A stretch of 64,000 bases of DNA, from assembly GCF_000332335.1 (NCBI RefSeq), contig NZ_KB235949.1:178972-242971 (forward strand). Direction: 5' to 3'. Source of the DNA: Kamptonema formosum PCC 10802 (lineage in GTDB: Bacteria; Cyanobacteriota; Cyanobacteriia; Cyanobacteriales; Oscillatoriaceae). Positions 19,178 to 28,467 of the stretch are shown here, in pieces. Each line of letters begins with the position of its first letter. The first letter of the stretch is position 1. A program made the translations under genes and the position numbers. The notes beneath the pieces were generated by a model. It was not told the DNA's origin. It was given only the letters and a program-made list of their open reading frames with translations, and did not search any database.

Positions 19178-22100
19178 TTACCAATTCGGCGAATCGAGCA
19201 GCAACGGCGAAGGGACGCGCTCCGGATAGGCTAAGCGCAGGAAGTGCATACCGATACCCGCCAAACCAGTCATCAAATCGGGCAACAGATCGCTGCCACC
19301 GGCACCGCAAGTCCAGCGGCGCGCCCGCTCAAAATTCCGCCACTGCTGTGTCGCCTGCACATTGGCTTCCATCTGCAAATAAGGCTCGTCTTTCAACAGG
19401 GCAAACCGCAGCAATAGCTCCGCATTGCCCGACTTGCCGTGGCACAGCGAATCATCAGACAGCTTGTGAAAATTGCGCAGCGTTGTATCTAGCGCCGTTT
19501 GAGCTTCTCGCAACAGATCCGCGTCAGTTTTGCCCAAAGCCGCCCAACTGTCAATCCGGCTCAAGCCAATCCCCGCCGAACCGCTGCACCAAAAATAGGA
19601 AAATTTTGGCCCGGGATCTTGTTTCACCATCACTGATGTGCGCCAGTCATACCAATTGCGCTCCGCTTCATCAAATTGGGTTTTTTCATAAGCAAAAGCC
19701 TGCCGTCCTGCTTCAATGTATTCAGGGCTGTTGGTGTAGCAGCCGAGCCGAATTAGCGCCCAACCAATGCCGCTCGCCCCGTGGGAAAAGCCAGTCAGAT
19801 TGCCCCTCGCTAACTCCGGATTGTAGGGCCACGAAAGGGTGCCATCCTGACGAATTGCGCCCTCTAATAAATGTTGGGCGCACAGTTCAGCGCAAGTCAG
19901 CCCTTTCCCAGATGCAGCCTGCGCTAAACCAATTATAACAGGAATTACCCCGGCAGCGCCATGTATGATGTCGAAGTAAGTATCTTGACTGATGCGGGGG
20001 AGAATTTCATCGCACAATTCGCCAGCCAATTCTAGCAGCGCCGGCTTTTCCCACAGCTGGGCGAGGTGCGTCAGCAAATAGATGGAGCCGGCTGTACCCT
20101 GGAACGCCCCGATCATTGTGCCGTCGCGCTGTTCGATAGCGTGGGCGAGCGCCCGCTCGGCGGCTTGGCGAAATTCTGCCTGCGGATAGATGGCATCCAG
20201 ATAAGCTAAAAACAGGCAAATTCCTGCCGAACCGCTGTAAAGCGAGCTATTAATATTAGCCAGACGTTTGCCAGCCGGCGTGAACTCTACCGTTTGCCAA
20301 GGTGCCGGTTGAGACGGATCTTGGAGCAGCGAACACAATTGCGCGCCAATTTGGCGGGCGTAGTTAACCGCTGAACCGATAAAGTGCGGGCTGTTAATTT
20401 CGCCGGCAGAGAAGCTAGCATGAATGTACTGTTCTTGCCGGCACCGGCTGTCCGGCGATAGCTGCTGAATCCGCCGCACCGCATTGGACAGTGGCGAAAT
20501 CGCCAGAGTGTCCGGCAGCGGATGCCGGCCATTATAAATCAGAGAATTTTCCCCGGCTTTTGCCGTAAAGATGGGAATGTCTAATTGCCACAAAGAAGTT
20601 AATTCAAGTTCAGCTAGCTTGCCGGTATCGTCCCACAAGCGCGGGCGCTCTATTAAAGTGTGGAAAACTAAATCCACCTCCAGCGGTTCCGCCAAGCATT
20701 TAGGGTGCCGCGCTGCGTCCAGTAAGTGAGCGTAAACTTGCGTAGCCCGGTTAACAAAGCGCACTGAGGAATCTGCGAATAGCTCCTCTACAAGCTTTAT
20801 GGCTTGCGCGGCGTTTTGTTCCGCCCATTCATAAACTTTGCCAAACCCCTCCACAATACAGTGCTGGTAATCTTGCGGGCGCACTAACTCACCATTATAA
20901 TAGATGCGATTCGTCGCCTCCACTTCAACCCGGACCCCAACTTTGCGCTCAACTTCTAGCTCTAATGACATGCGGTTGCTAATTTGCGGCACCGCAAATG
21001 GCGTCTCGTAAGATTCGCCACCGTTATAGGCGCTTAAACTTAACCGTTTGCCGCCATCAGCCATCTTGGCAAGTGGCCAGTCAAGCATGCCAGTCCTGAA
21101 CACTGAATCAAACAGCGTGTCTGGCAAATTATCCGTGCGGCGCGGCACCACTTCCAAGACTGTTTCGCAGTCGCAGATGAAGGCGTTGCAGTTGGAGACG
21201 AGAATGTTTTCAAAATGAAGGTCGCTGCCTCCCAGAATGTGGAAGATGGCTAAATACCCGCCTAACTGCTTGTAAAATTTCTCTACAACTTCCCGGCTTT
21301 CCGTGCGGTTTTGCACCGGCAGGAACTCTGCATAGCCGTAGCCATCTTTACACAGCACCCGATAAGTAGCAAACTCGACAGCACCAGAGCCGGTCAAAGT
21401 TTCGAGCAACCCTTGCATCGCCGCTTCCGATTTTATACAGCGGGGTTTGTAAACGACTGTGCCGATCTGCTGCTGGAATTCTAGCTCGACGAAGGCAACA
21501 CTGCGACCGCCGGCATGGGGGTCAGATTGCCCTAAGTAGAACGATTTGATTTGCTTGATTGGCTCCCCGCCAAAGAAAGTGGCGCTAATTTCCGCCCTAT
21601 CTTTTGTCAAGCGATAGAGCAGCTCTCCGCCCATTTCTATCAAAAAATGGGTGACTTGCGCTAGCCAGCGCCCCAGCACGGGAAACTTGCGATAAAATCG
21701 GTGATAGGTTCCCTCGTCCTTGAAGGTTTCTTCCAGGTAAGCTACATACGCCGCAGCGTCAGATAAGTTGGCGATCTTTTTTTGGTAGCAGTAAACCTTT
21801 ATATCCGTCTCCAGAGCGCCGGCTATCTCCCTTTCAAAGCGGTCGAGCAAGTGAGCTTGGATATTGGCGATGACTTGCCGGTTGATGCTGAAATCCTCTG
21901 TAGCTTGATTGATGGCGTCGCAGACCGGCTGCAGCGCCTGTTGCAGCAAACGCAGGAATGGCTCGCAGACTTTGGCAAAGCGCCGGTAATAAATATCGGG
22001 GGCATACCACCAGCTATCCGCAAAAGCAGCCGGCGGCAAATCTAGGGTTGCCAGCGCCTTTCGGTAAACCTCCAGCCACGCTGCGTTAGGCTGCATTAAT

Positions 22101-22405
22101 TCTAGCACAGCCGGTGCCGGCAACTTGCTCAAATTGCGCTCGAACAGCTTAAAATCGGCTAGCACTTGTTGCAGGTTCTTCTTTGCAGGTATGTGACTTG
22201 CCAATTGTCCGTAAAGCTGCTGCTTGACTTGCGTCGCCGCTAACTTGCCAGCCAATTTGTTCACCGTCCAGGTATCGAGCGAGCTGAGTGGCTCAGTGCA
22301 AGCCGGCAAAGCGTTTATCTCAGCCAGCTGTTGAGCGCTTGCGAGGCGCTCCGACAGGTTGCTCGCGCGGCAAGCAAATTCAGCAATGGTAAGATTGTCA
22401 ATCAT
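19178..22405 (-). CDS. lanM: Class II lanthipeptide synthetase (LanM)
   Basis: This 1075-residue bifunctional enzyme phosphorylates and dehydrates Ser/Thr in a precursor, then closes thioether rings onto Cys. Dehydratase motifs: S-D-P-H-A-G-G-R-S-V at 294-303, Y-K-P-R at 319-322, G-G-S-D-L-H-F-E-N at 392-400 (catalytic D395, H397, N400) and D-C-E at 412-414. The cyclase domain, from about 720, has Gly-rich alpha-toroid repeats (S-G-S-A-G-I, H-G-A-A-G-V, H-G-A-S-G-I) and zinc ligands C940 (F-W-C-S-G), C988 and H989 (L-C-H-G). These are the classical ligands, not the three-Cys set of ProcM-like enzymes. GGAG lies eight bases before the ATG. A precursor gene lies 1.8 kb upstream. Inverted MITE-like repeats bracket the gene. 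Confidence 0.96.
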   Translation of the reverse strand: MIDNLTIAEFACRASNLSERLASAQQLAEINALPACTEPLSSLDTWTVNKLAGKLAATQVKQQLYGQLASHIPAKKNLQQVLADFKLFERNLSKLPAPAVLELMQPNAAWLEVYRKALATLDLPPAAFADSWWYAPDIYYRRFAKVCEPFLRLLQQALQPVCDAINQATEDFSINRQVIANIQAHLLDRFEREIAGALETDIKVYCYQKKIANLSDAAAYVAYLEETFKDEGTYHRFYRKFPVLGRWLAQVTHFLIEMGGELLYRLTKDRAEISATFFGGEPIKQIKSFYLGQSDPHAGGRSVAFVELEFQQQIGTVVYKPRCIKSEAAMQGLLETLTGSGAVEFATYRVLCKDGYGYAEFLPVQNRTESREVVEKFYKQLGGYLAIFHILGGSDLHFENILVSNCNAFICDCETVLEVVPRRTDNLPDTLFDSVFRTGMLDWPLAKMADGGKRLSLSAYNGGESYETPFAVPQISNRMSLELEVERKVGVRVEVEATNRIYYNGELVRPQDYQHCIVEGFGKVYEWAEQNAAQAIKLVEELFADSSVRFVNRATQVYAHLLDAARHPKCLAEPLEVDLVFHTLIERPRLWDDTGKLAELELTSLWQLDIPIFTAKAGENSLIYNGRHPLPDTLAISPLSNAVRRIQQLSPDSRCRQEQYIHASFSAGEINSPHFIGSAVNYARQIGAQLCSLLQDPSQPAPWQTVEFTPAGKRLANINSSLYSGSAGICLFLAYLDAIYPQAEFRQAAERALAHAIEQRDGTMIGAFQGTAGSIYLLTHLAQLWEKPALLELAGELCDEILPRISQDTYFDIIHGAAGVIPVIIGLAQAASGKGLTCAELCAQHLLEGAIRQDGTLSWPYNPELARGNLTGFSHGASGIGWALIRLGCYTNSPEYIEAGRQAFAYEKTQFDEAERNWYDWRTSVMVKQDPGPKFSYFWCSGSAGIGLSRIDSWAALGKTDADLLREAQTALDTTLRNFHKLSDDSLCHGKSGNAELLLRFALLKDEPYLQMEANVQATQQWRNFERARRWTCGAGGSDLLPDLMTGLAGIGMHFLRLAYPERVPSPLLLDSPNW

Positions 22406-22503
22406 GTTTTATCTCCACCGGCCTTAAAATGTATAAGCTGTTCGGCTAATAATGCTGCCTGTCTGCCCACTGGAGGCAGAGCCTCCAGGACGTTCCAGGC
22501 AGT

Positions 22504-22711
22504 AGGGGCGGGTACCCGTGCCATTGGTGTCAACTTAAGCTGTTCCCAGTTCTGGGCGGTTGAAACCGCAGCTATACAGACAAAACCCGCCTGCGCGGGT
22601 TTTAAAAATCCCGCTCTTCTCTTAAGTCCGCGTAGGCGGACTTCGTTTGTATAGCCGCGATTTCAATCGCCAGGAGCTTAAGTTGACACCAGTGGTCCCC
22701 GTGCCCGCCCC
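22504..22711. repeat. MITE-like dispersed repeat, copy R4
   Basis: Imperfect inverted ends of about 37 bp: the left end runs from GGGGCGGGTACCCGTGCC to GGTGTCAACTTAAGCT (22504-22541), and the right end from AGCTTAAGTTGACACC (22675-22690) to CCCCGTGCCCGCCCC. The internal hairpins are CCCGCCTGCGCGGG and GTCCGCGTAGGCGGAC. It lies between lanM and the 316-residue gene and is inverted relative to R3. Confidence 0.85.
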
Positions 22712-22764
22712 GGAACGAGGGATAAGCTCATATTTTATGATTTATGCCCGCTTTATTTAGCCCC

Positions 22765-23715
22765 CTAATGCCACAAACCCAGATAGGCTTTTGCCTCCAA
22801 GGGACTGCCTTGCCGGCAGACAATTTTGATGTAAGCTGTGAGCCTAAAAAAAAGACCGAAACCTTGCCGGTCATGTCCAGGCCAAGCCAGAAGGGCGTTG
22901 CGCTTAGCAGGAGTGCAAAGCCCGCTGGAGACGAGGCTGTCCAAAAATAGCTGCCAGCGAGGTTCTTTTGGACCGGCGTTTGCCACATAACATTCCAATC
23001 CAATCCGGGAGGGAATGGTATCGCCTACATCGAAGCTGAGATCGATATTATCCACCACAATAGATAGTTGAGGGATAATACCTTCTAGTTCTTTAACTGA
23101 ACCGGCCCAGCCAACCTCTGCTAAATAGACCGGCAATTGAACGGGAGAAATCCCCTTTGCAATCAGCCTGACATTTCGGGACTGGCGAGACAGCATGGCA
23201 CCAATGCAAGTAAATTTCGCGGCAGCGGGTAGAGTGCCGGCGCACAGCTGGAGATTGGAGTCCAGGTGCGGGGGGACCTGACTGTCGAGAAGCTTTAGAG
23301 CCATTTCTAGCAGGGATTGAGCTTGGCAGCCAGCGGCTTCTTCTAAATGCAGGAAAACGCAGGGAATTGGCAGGGTTGATGGGGGATCGCCCACATCAAA
23401 CTCCAGCCACATTGCATTGACGCTGTGGTGCAGATCGGAATTTGGATCGGCCCACTCCTGGAATAATTTCTGAAAGCGCCCCCAAACGGGATGGTTCGGG
23501 ACAGTATCTGGGAGTTTAATGCTGGGGTTGGGGAGGAAAACTGCTAGGTCTACTTGGGACGCACCGGCACCTAAACGGCACTCCAGAATGGCGTCTGAGA
23601 AGGGGGGCAGACTTTCGGCTGCGGTGTAAAGTTCGCACAGGGCTTTTCTGGAAACTAAGTCCGGGGGGAGCCGGTGCGCCACACTGTTTAGGCAATCTTT
23701 CATTGATGAGAGCAT
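22765..23715 (-). CDS. Hypothetical protein of the lanthipeptide locus
   Basis: A protein of 316 residues starting at ATG 23715, chosen because AAGGAG lies eight bases upstream; an in-frame start 16 codons earlier lacks this. I do not recognise a family. It is soluble, with no signal peptide or membrane helix. Two similar segments suggest an internal duplication: W-L-E-F-D-V-G-D-P-P with a following P-C-V-F-L, and L-S-F-D-V-G-D-T-I-P with a following I-G-L-E-C-Y-V. The C-terminal part has R-W-Q-L-F-L-D-S-L-V-x-x-G-L-C and A-L-L-A-W-P-G. It sits between precursor and lanM on the same strand, so a tailoring, binding or immunity role is possible. Confidence 0.8.
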   Translation of the reverse strand: MLSSMKDCLNSVAHRLPPDLVSRKALCELYTAAESLPPFSDAILECRLGAGASQVDLAVFLPNPSIKLPDTVPNHPVWGRFQKLFQEWADPNSDLHHSVNAMWLEFDVGDPPSTLPIPCVFLHLEEAAGCQAQSLLEMALKLLDSQVPPHLDSNLQLCAGTLPAAAKFTCIGAMLSRQSRNVRLIAKGISPVQLPVYLAEVGWAGSVKELEGIIPQLSIVVDNIDLSFDVGDTIPSRIGLECYVANAGPKEPRWQLFLDSLVSSGLCTPAKRNALLAWPGHDRQGFGLFFRLTAYIKIVCRQGSPLEAKAYLGLWH

Positions 23716-24206
23716 CAATTTCACTCCTTCTCGGGCGGTGCGCCATACCGATTTTGGCTGCAAGGTTTGTAAGTTCAGCGTAGCCCAACCGGGGCTTTAG
23801 CGGTGTGCGCACTTCCGAAGCGACTGCCTCCTTTCAAGGCAAAAGCAGCATTATTAGCCTAACAGCTTAGTGCTTTAAGGAACCTCGCCTGTTCGCCTGT
23901 GCGCCCAGAGCGGAGAGAGGGAGAGGGAACCTGGGTATCGCTACTTATTTGCCAGCGTTATTTTTTGAGAGGAGAAAAGCCAACAGCGCGGAAATATGGG
24001 AGACTGTTGGCTACAGCCTTTTCTCTGGGGGAGCCTGCCACTGGTCCTGGCGCTTCTGTGCCGGCGCAGCACCGGCATCAAGACTCTTCAAAAGAAGAGG
24101 AGCTTGGCAGCAGCGTGCTTGTGCGATTTACGGCGATTAGCTCGCCGGGAAATCGCCAAACAGGCTGCAGATTGTCGCCCTGCTAGCCAGTGCGCGGAGA
24201 GCGGCA
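23716..24206. other. Intergenic region between the precursor and the 316-residue gene
   Basis: About 490 bases without a credible gene on either strand, and no second precursor-like frame was noticed. A short hairpin, CTCTTC-AAAA-GAAGAG, at 24088-24103 lies about 100 bases after the precursor stop. It lacks a T-run, so it could be an attenuating or stabilising stem rather than a classical terminator. Confidence 0.5.
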
Positions 24207-24551
24207 CTACACCGTAGCGCCGTCGCAACGGATAGTCCAGCCGGAAACGCAGGTTCGCCGGCAGTTAGGTTGCGTATTCCCGTCGCACAGGATGGTGAAG
24301 CCCGAGACGCAGGTGCTGCCGCACTCTGCAAAGATGTTATCCTCGGTGACTAACTCGACAAATGACATGTCTTGCTGTTCCACCGGCTTGGGAAGCTCGA
24401 TCTTTTCCCTGTCGGCTGCGATGCCAAAGGCTTCAGGGTTGTCCACCAATTCACTGCGGAACTCTCCGTCTATTACTGAGCGCTGTAGCAGCAGCTCTAG
24501 GTCTTCAACTGACGGTTTCTCTAGGACGCTATACTCAAAAGAATTCGACAC
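24207..24551 (-). CDS. lanA: Lanthipeptide precursor with two core repeats
   Basis: A 114-residue peptide starting at GTG 24551, with AAGGAGGA seven bases upstream, a near-perfect ribosome binding site. Residues 1-75 form an acidic helical leader with V-E-D-L-E-L-L-L-Q-R and F-R-S-E-L-V-D-N-P-E-A-F-G-I, resembling the nitrile-hydratase-like leaders used with LanM. The core has two units in exact 20-residue register: Cys at 77, 81, 89 and again at 97, 101, 109, each with T-C-V-S-G-(F/W)-T-I-x-C-D-G. Each unit offers three Cys and several Ser/Thr for rings. There is no Gly-Gly cleavage site; the leader ends D-N-I-F-A-E, so the protease is unclear. Confidence 0.9.
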   Translation of the reverse strand: MSNSFEYSVLEKPSVEDLELLLQRSVIDGEFRSELVDNPEAFGIAADREKIELPKPVEQQDMSFVELVTEDNIFAECGSTCVSGFTILCDGNTQPNCRRTCVSGWTIRCDGATV

Positions 24552-24964
24552 GGGAAGTCCTCCTTGTCGTAGCGATTGGTGAAATGGGTGGTTGTTTGCG
24601 CCCCTTCACCAATTCCACAAATTTACTGTTACTGTTTGGGGGCGCAGCAGCAGCATTTGATTTCTGTCGCTTTACCCGCCTGCTCACCTATCTGCCCAAC
24701 AGCCATAATTTACGCAGCCTGCCGAAAAACTTTACAAAACTTTACATTACGGCGTGGGAAATGCCTGAATCAGGGAAGCCGGCAGCTGGCCATATTTCCC
24801 AGAGGCCAGAGCGAGCCATCTCCTGCTGCGCTGCCACCCCGAAAAAAGCATTTAATTTGCCTAAAAAGAAAGGGGATGGGAATACATAAAATCGGATTAA
24901 AAGAATCTACAGGTTTTATAAAAACATTAAAACGGCAAATTAAATGCGTTGGTGGGGGGGTGAG
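24552..24964. other. Upstream region of the lanthipeptide precursor
   Basis: Presumed promoter and leader region of the minus-strand precursor. A direct repeat ACTTTACAAAACTTTACA (24729-24746) lies about 180 bases before the start codon and could be a regulator site. No clear -10 element was found. On the far side the stop codon of the GGDEF-EAL gene is at 24965. Confidence 0.4.
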
Positions 24965-27136
24965 TTAACCTTGTGCCCGCTCGGTCGCTGCAATCCCGAC
25001 AGCGGGACTGAAACACACGCCAATCAGCGCCTCAGCCGCCTCAGCATCCACCGGCCTAGAAAACAAATATCCCTGGCCATACTCGCATCCCAGATCGCGC
25101 AGTTGAGCCAGCTGCTCGGCGGTTTCCACCCCTTCCGCCACCACATTCATTCCCAGATTGTGAGCCAGGGCGACGCAAGTGCGGACAATCTCCAGGGGGG
25201 CGCAGCCACCCTCAACCCCCATCTGAGTGACGAAAGACCGGTCAATCTTCAGGGTATCAATAGGCAAGCGCTGCAACCGGCTCAAAGAGGAGTAGCCGGT
25301 GCCAAAATCATCAATGCACAGCTGAATCTGCCGGTCTTTCAGCTGCTGGAGCAGGTTTTCTGTGGTGGATTCAGCGGCTTCCATAATGGCGGTTTCGGTG
25401 ATTTCCAGCTTCAGAGCCCTAGGGTTTGCGCCGGTGGAGTGCAGGATCTGGTCAATCTGCGCCAGCAGACCGGGTTGGGCAAATTGGATGGCGGAAAGAT
25501 TGACGCTCACCGTCAGCGGTTCGAGAGGGTTTGCTCCCGAAGCTCGCAGAGCCGGGGAAATCCCCTGCCAGTGGCGCAACTGCCGGCAAGCTTCGCGCAG
25601 CACCCAAGCGCCCAGGGGTACGATCAGCCCGGTATCTTCCGCGACAGAGATAAACTCGGTGGGGGGAACCAAGCCCCGCTCTGGGTGAATCCAGCGCACC
25701 AGCGCCTCGAAACCGGCAACCAAGCCAGTGCTCAGGGAGACAATCGGCTGGTAGTGCAGGCGCAACTCGTGGCGTTCCAGGGCTCGCCGCAGGTCGGTTT
25801 CCAGTTGCAGCAGCGCTACGGCGCGGGTGTGCATCGCGGTTTCAAACACAATAGAGCGGGCTCCGCCCTGCTTCTTGGCGTCATGCATGGCCGTATCGGC
25901 GGCGCGCAGGAAGTCCTCCGGCTGGTCGTAGCCGATGGTGCTGGGGGCGATGCCGATGCTGGCAGAGGTGAACAGCTCGCACTCATTGAAGTGAAAAGGC
26001 CACGCCAGCTCTTGGTGGATGCGGTCAGCCACCGCCCGGGCGTCCCCCACTTCCTGGATATCTGCCAGCAGAATGGCGAACTCGTCCCCTCCGAAGCGGG
26101 CAATAATATCCTTGGCGCTCAGGCACGCCCCGACGCGGCGAGCCGTGGCCACCAGCAGCTGGTCGCCAACCAGGTGTCCGAAGCTGTACTTGACAATCTG
26201 GTAGCGGTCTAAGTCCAGTAACAGCACGGCAAATAAAGAGCCACCGGAGCGTTTCGCCTGCCGGATGGAACGCCCCAAGCAGTTGAGGAACCAAGCGCGG
26301 TTGGGCAAACCGGTCAGGGGATCGTAAAATGCGTTATACAGCAGCTGCTCCTCCGCTTGCACGCGGAGGGTGATGTCGCGCAGCACCGCCAAATGCAAGC
26401 CCGGGAGAAAATTTGCCGTTGCGCTGCACTCGACATCCCTGCCCGCTCCGTCTGGCAGCTGCAGCCGCAGATCGCCGGTGGCCTGCCCTTTTTCCTGCAA
26501 AGTCTGCAAGAATTCTGCGAAATTGCTGCCTGGCGCTAAAAAGTCGGCAGCAGAATGCCCCAGGAGCGCTTCCGCCGGCAGCCCGAACAGGGCGCAGGCG
26601 GCTGGGTTCACCTTGACCTGCTCGCCCCGGTCATTTAAAATAATCATCCCGTCGGGGGCGCTGTCAAAGATCGCTCTCAGCTGGCGCTCAGACGCCCGCA
26701 GCGCTTCCTCCGCAGACAGCCGGCGCTCCCGCCCTGCCGCCGAGCGCAGCTCCCGCTCAACGGCAGGCACGAGTCTGGCCAGGTTGTCTTTGATGATGTA
26801 ATCGCCGGCACCGGCTCTCATGGCGGCGATGGCTTCTTCCTCCCTCAGAGGCTCTGAGACAATAATGAAGGGCACGTCCAGCCCTCTTTCCTGAACGAGC
26901 TTTAATGCCTCTAGGGCGCTCAACTGCGGCAAGTGACAGTCCGCTAGGATCAGATCCGGGCTGTGCCGGTCGAGCGCAGCATTCATTGCCGGTGCTGTCC
27001 CGGCACGCTCAAACTTCACCTCGTAACCGCCGCGCTCCAGTTCCCGCCGCAGCAGTTGCGCGCCGTCTTCTGAATCTTCTACCATTAAAACCCGGAGTTC
27101 TTGCTCAACGCCTTGCGGCATCAAAGGTGTGTCCAA
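24965..27136 (-). CDS. Response regulator with PAS, GGDEF and EAL domains
   Basis: A cyclic-di-GMP signalling protein of 723 residues. The receiver domain (about 14-133) has the acidic pair E20-D21, phospho-acceptor D66 (L-I-L-A-D-C-H-L-P) and Lys in Y-I-I-K-D. A PAS domain follows (about 140-265). The GGDEF domain keeps A-R-F-G-G-D-E-F-A-I-L, so cyclase activity is possible. The EAL domain keeps F-E-A-L-V-R-W and D-D-F-G-T-G-Y-S-S-L, so phosphodiesterase activity is possible too. I accept the TTG at 27136 because AGGAG lies nine bases before it; the alternative ATG at 27121 has none. About 70 bp of its 5' end is duplicated just upstream. Confidence 0.93.
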   Translation of the reverse strand: MDTPLMPQGVEQELRVLMVEDSEDGAQLLRRELERGGYEVKFERAGTAPAMNAALDRHSPDLILADCHLPQLSALEALKLVQERGLDVPFIIVSEPLREEEAIAAMRAGAGDYIIKDNLARLVPAVERELRSAAGRERRLSAEEALRASERQLRAIFDSAPDGMIILNDRGEQVKVNPAACALFGLPAEALLGHSAADFLAPGSNFAEFLQTLQEKGQATGDLRLQLPDGAGRDVECSATANFLPGLHLAVLRDITLRVQAEEQLLYNAFYDPLTGLPNRAWFLNCLGRSIRQAKRSGGSLFAVLLLDLDRYQIVKYSFGHLVGDQLLVATARRVGACLSAKDIIARFGGDEFAILLADIQEVGDARAVADRIHQELAWPFHFNECELFTSASIGIAPSTIGYDQPEDFLRAADTAMHDAKKQGGARSIVFETAMHTRAVALLQLETDLRRALERHELRLHYQPIVSLSTGLVAGFEALVRWIHPERGLVPPTEFISVAEDTGLIVPLGAWVLREACRQLRHWQGISPALRASGANPLEPLTVSVNLSAIQFAQPGLLAQIDQILHSTGANPRALKLEITETAIMEAAESTTENLLQQLKDRQIQLCIDDFGTGYSSLSRLQRLPIDTLKIDRSFVTQMGVEGGCAPLEIVRTCVALAHNLGMNVVAEGVETAEQLAQLRDLGCEYGQGYLFSRPVDAEAAEALIGVCFSPAVGIAATERAQG

Positions 27137-27231
27137 GATAGCTCTCTCCTGAATCTCCGGCCATTAAAATCCGCAGCTCTTGCTCTGCTCAACGCCTTGC
27201 GGCATCAAAGGTGTGTCCGGAATAGCTATAA
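27061..27231. repeat. Partial duplication of the 5' end of the GGDEF-EAL gene
   Basis: The segment covering the start of the gene is repeated at about 27165-27231. Both copies contain CGCCTTGCGGCATCAAAG and GTGTGTCC, flanked by CATTAAAA on one side and ATAGCT on the other. The second copy has a short CTCTG insertion. It lies between the gene and the IS607-type element. Confidence 0.75.
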
Positions 27232-27276
27232 CTGAGTCAAATCTAGCATCCGATACATTTTTGCTATCAATTGCTA

Positions 27277-28467
27277 TCAATTGGTAACAAATACATAAGC
27301 TGGGAGGCTAGCTCTCAGCCAAGGCGTATCAACCAATGCCCGCAGGAAGATCCCGCGAGCACCATTCAGATCCCTGTCCATGACTCGCCCGTCGATTTCG
27401 GACTCAATGACCCCCGCCCCGCCGATTTTGACAATCTCGCCAGTCCAAGAGACGGTCTTGGAAGTGTAAGCTTCATTGATGTCGGACAGGAGGATTTTGC
27501 CTGTCTCCCAAGCTTTCCACTCCAAGTGCTTCTTGAACGCATAGTGAGATAGGGTCAGCATCTGGCGCACAGTCTTGGACTTGATTTTGCGCCGGGACTT
27601 GCTCACCATCTGTGACGATTCAAAGCTCGGCAGGAGAATTACGTCAAAGTTTTCGACAAGGAATTTGGCCGTCTTGTGGTGCAGCTCTTTGACCAGATGC
27701 TGCACTTTGCATCGGATGCGGTCAGCAGCTTTTTTGAAGCGCCGCTTTTGGGCTGACTTGGCTTTACTGATTTTTGAGATAAGGCGGTCAAGCTTAAAGC
27801 AGAACTTTTGAATCCGCAGATTGGCGTCATCGCCAATCCACCCACAAGACGATTCGGAGAAAAAAGTCATGAAGGTTCGGACACCGGGATCTAAGGCAAC
27901 CACCCGCCCTTGGTTTTCGGGCTGGCGCGGCTGCACTTCTTGGGAGATTATCAGGTAATACTCTCCATAGGCCATCGTTAGGCGGCCATCGCTAAAGTCT
28001 TCCGGAAGAGTCTCATCAAAGCGCATCTCCCCCAAAAGCGTGTGATAGATGCCGCGCTGGCTAATTGCGGTCTTAGGGACAAAGATCGTTTGCTGCCTGT
28101 CCCTACGGCTGCGAAATTTGCACTTGCGAAACTGCCCGTCTTTGGCAAATCCGCGCTTAGCTTCCCGAACAGCAGTGCAAGCGTCTTTGACTGCAATTTT
28201 CTTGATTTGATAGGGCACCGAGAGCGCCCATTCAGGCAAGGCTCCCATAACGATGGGAGCGACAGCCATCCATTTTGCCTGTGTTTCTGGCTGCTGAAGG
28301 TATTTGATAGTGTGATTGTACGTATACCTGGATACGCCAAACCACTGTTTCAAAAGCGCCTTCTGGCTAGGGCTTGGGAATATCCGGATCTTCCGAGATT
28401 TCCTTGCGGTATCGCAATCGTCCGTGCATGCGGCAGCTGTAGTTTGCTTGAGCGAAGCGGCAGACAT
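27277..28467 (-). CDS. tnpB: TnpB, RNA-guided nuclease of an IS607-type element
   Basis: 396 residues from ATG 28467, overlapping the end of tnpA by about 100 bases as is usual for IS607 elements. The open frame extends further upstream, but that part is the shadow of tnpA. RuvC-like catalytic residues are present: Asp in V-V-A-L-D-P-G-V-R-T, Glu in V-I-L-L-P-S-F-E-S-S, and Asp in V-M-D-R-D-L-N-G-A-R-G. The region before the last Asp reads N-E-A-Y-T-S-K-T-V-S-W-T-G, where relatives often have Cys after T-S-K-T, so no zinc ribbon is visible. TnpB cuts DNA guided by an element-encoded RNA and helps the element persist. Confidence 0.9.
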   Translation of the reverse strand: MSAASLKQTTAAACTDDCDTARKSRKIRIFPSPSQKALLKQWFGVSRYTYNHTIKYLQQPETQAKWMAVAPIVMGALPEWALSVPYQIKKIAVKDACTAVREAKRGFAKDGQFRKCKFRSRRDRQQTIFVPKTAISQRGIYHTLLGEMRFDETLPEDFSDGRLTMAYGEYYLIISQEVQPRQPENQGRVVALDPGVRTFMTFFSESSCGWIGDDANLRIQKFCFKLDRLISKISKAKSAQKRRFKKAADRIRCKVQHLVKELHHKTAKFLVENFDVILLPSFESSQMVSKSRRKIKSKTVRQMLTLSHYAFKKHLEWKAWETGKILLSDINEAYTSKTVSWTGEIVKIGGAGVIESEIDGRVMDRDLNGARGIFLRALVDTPWLRASLPAYVFVTN

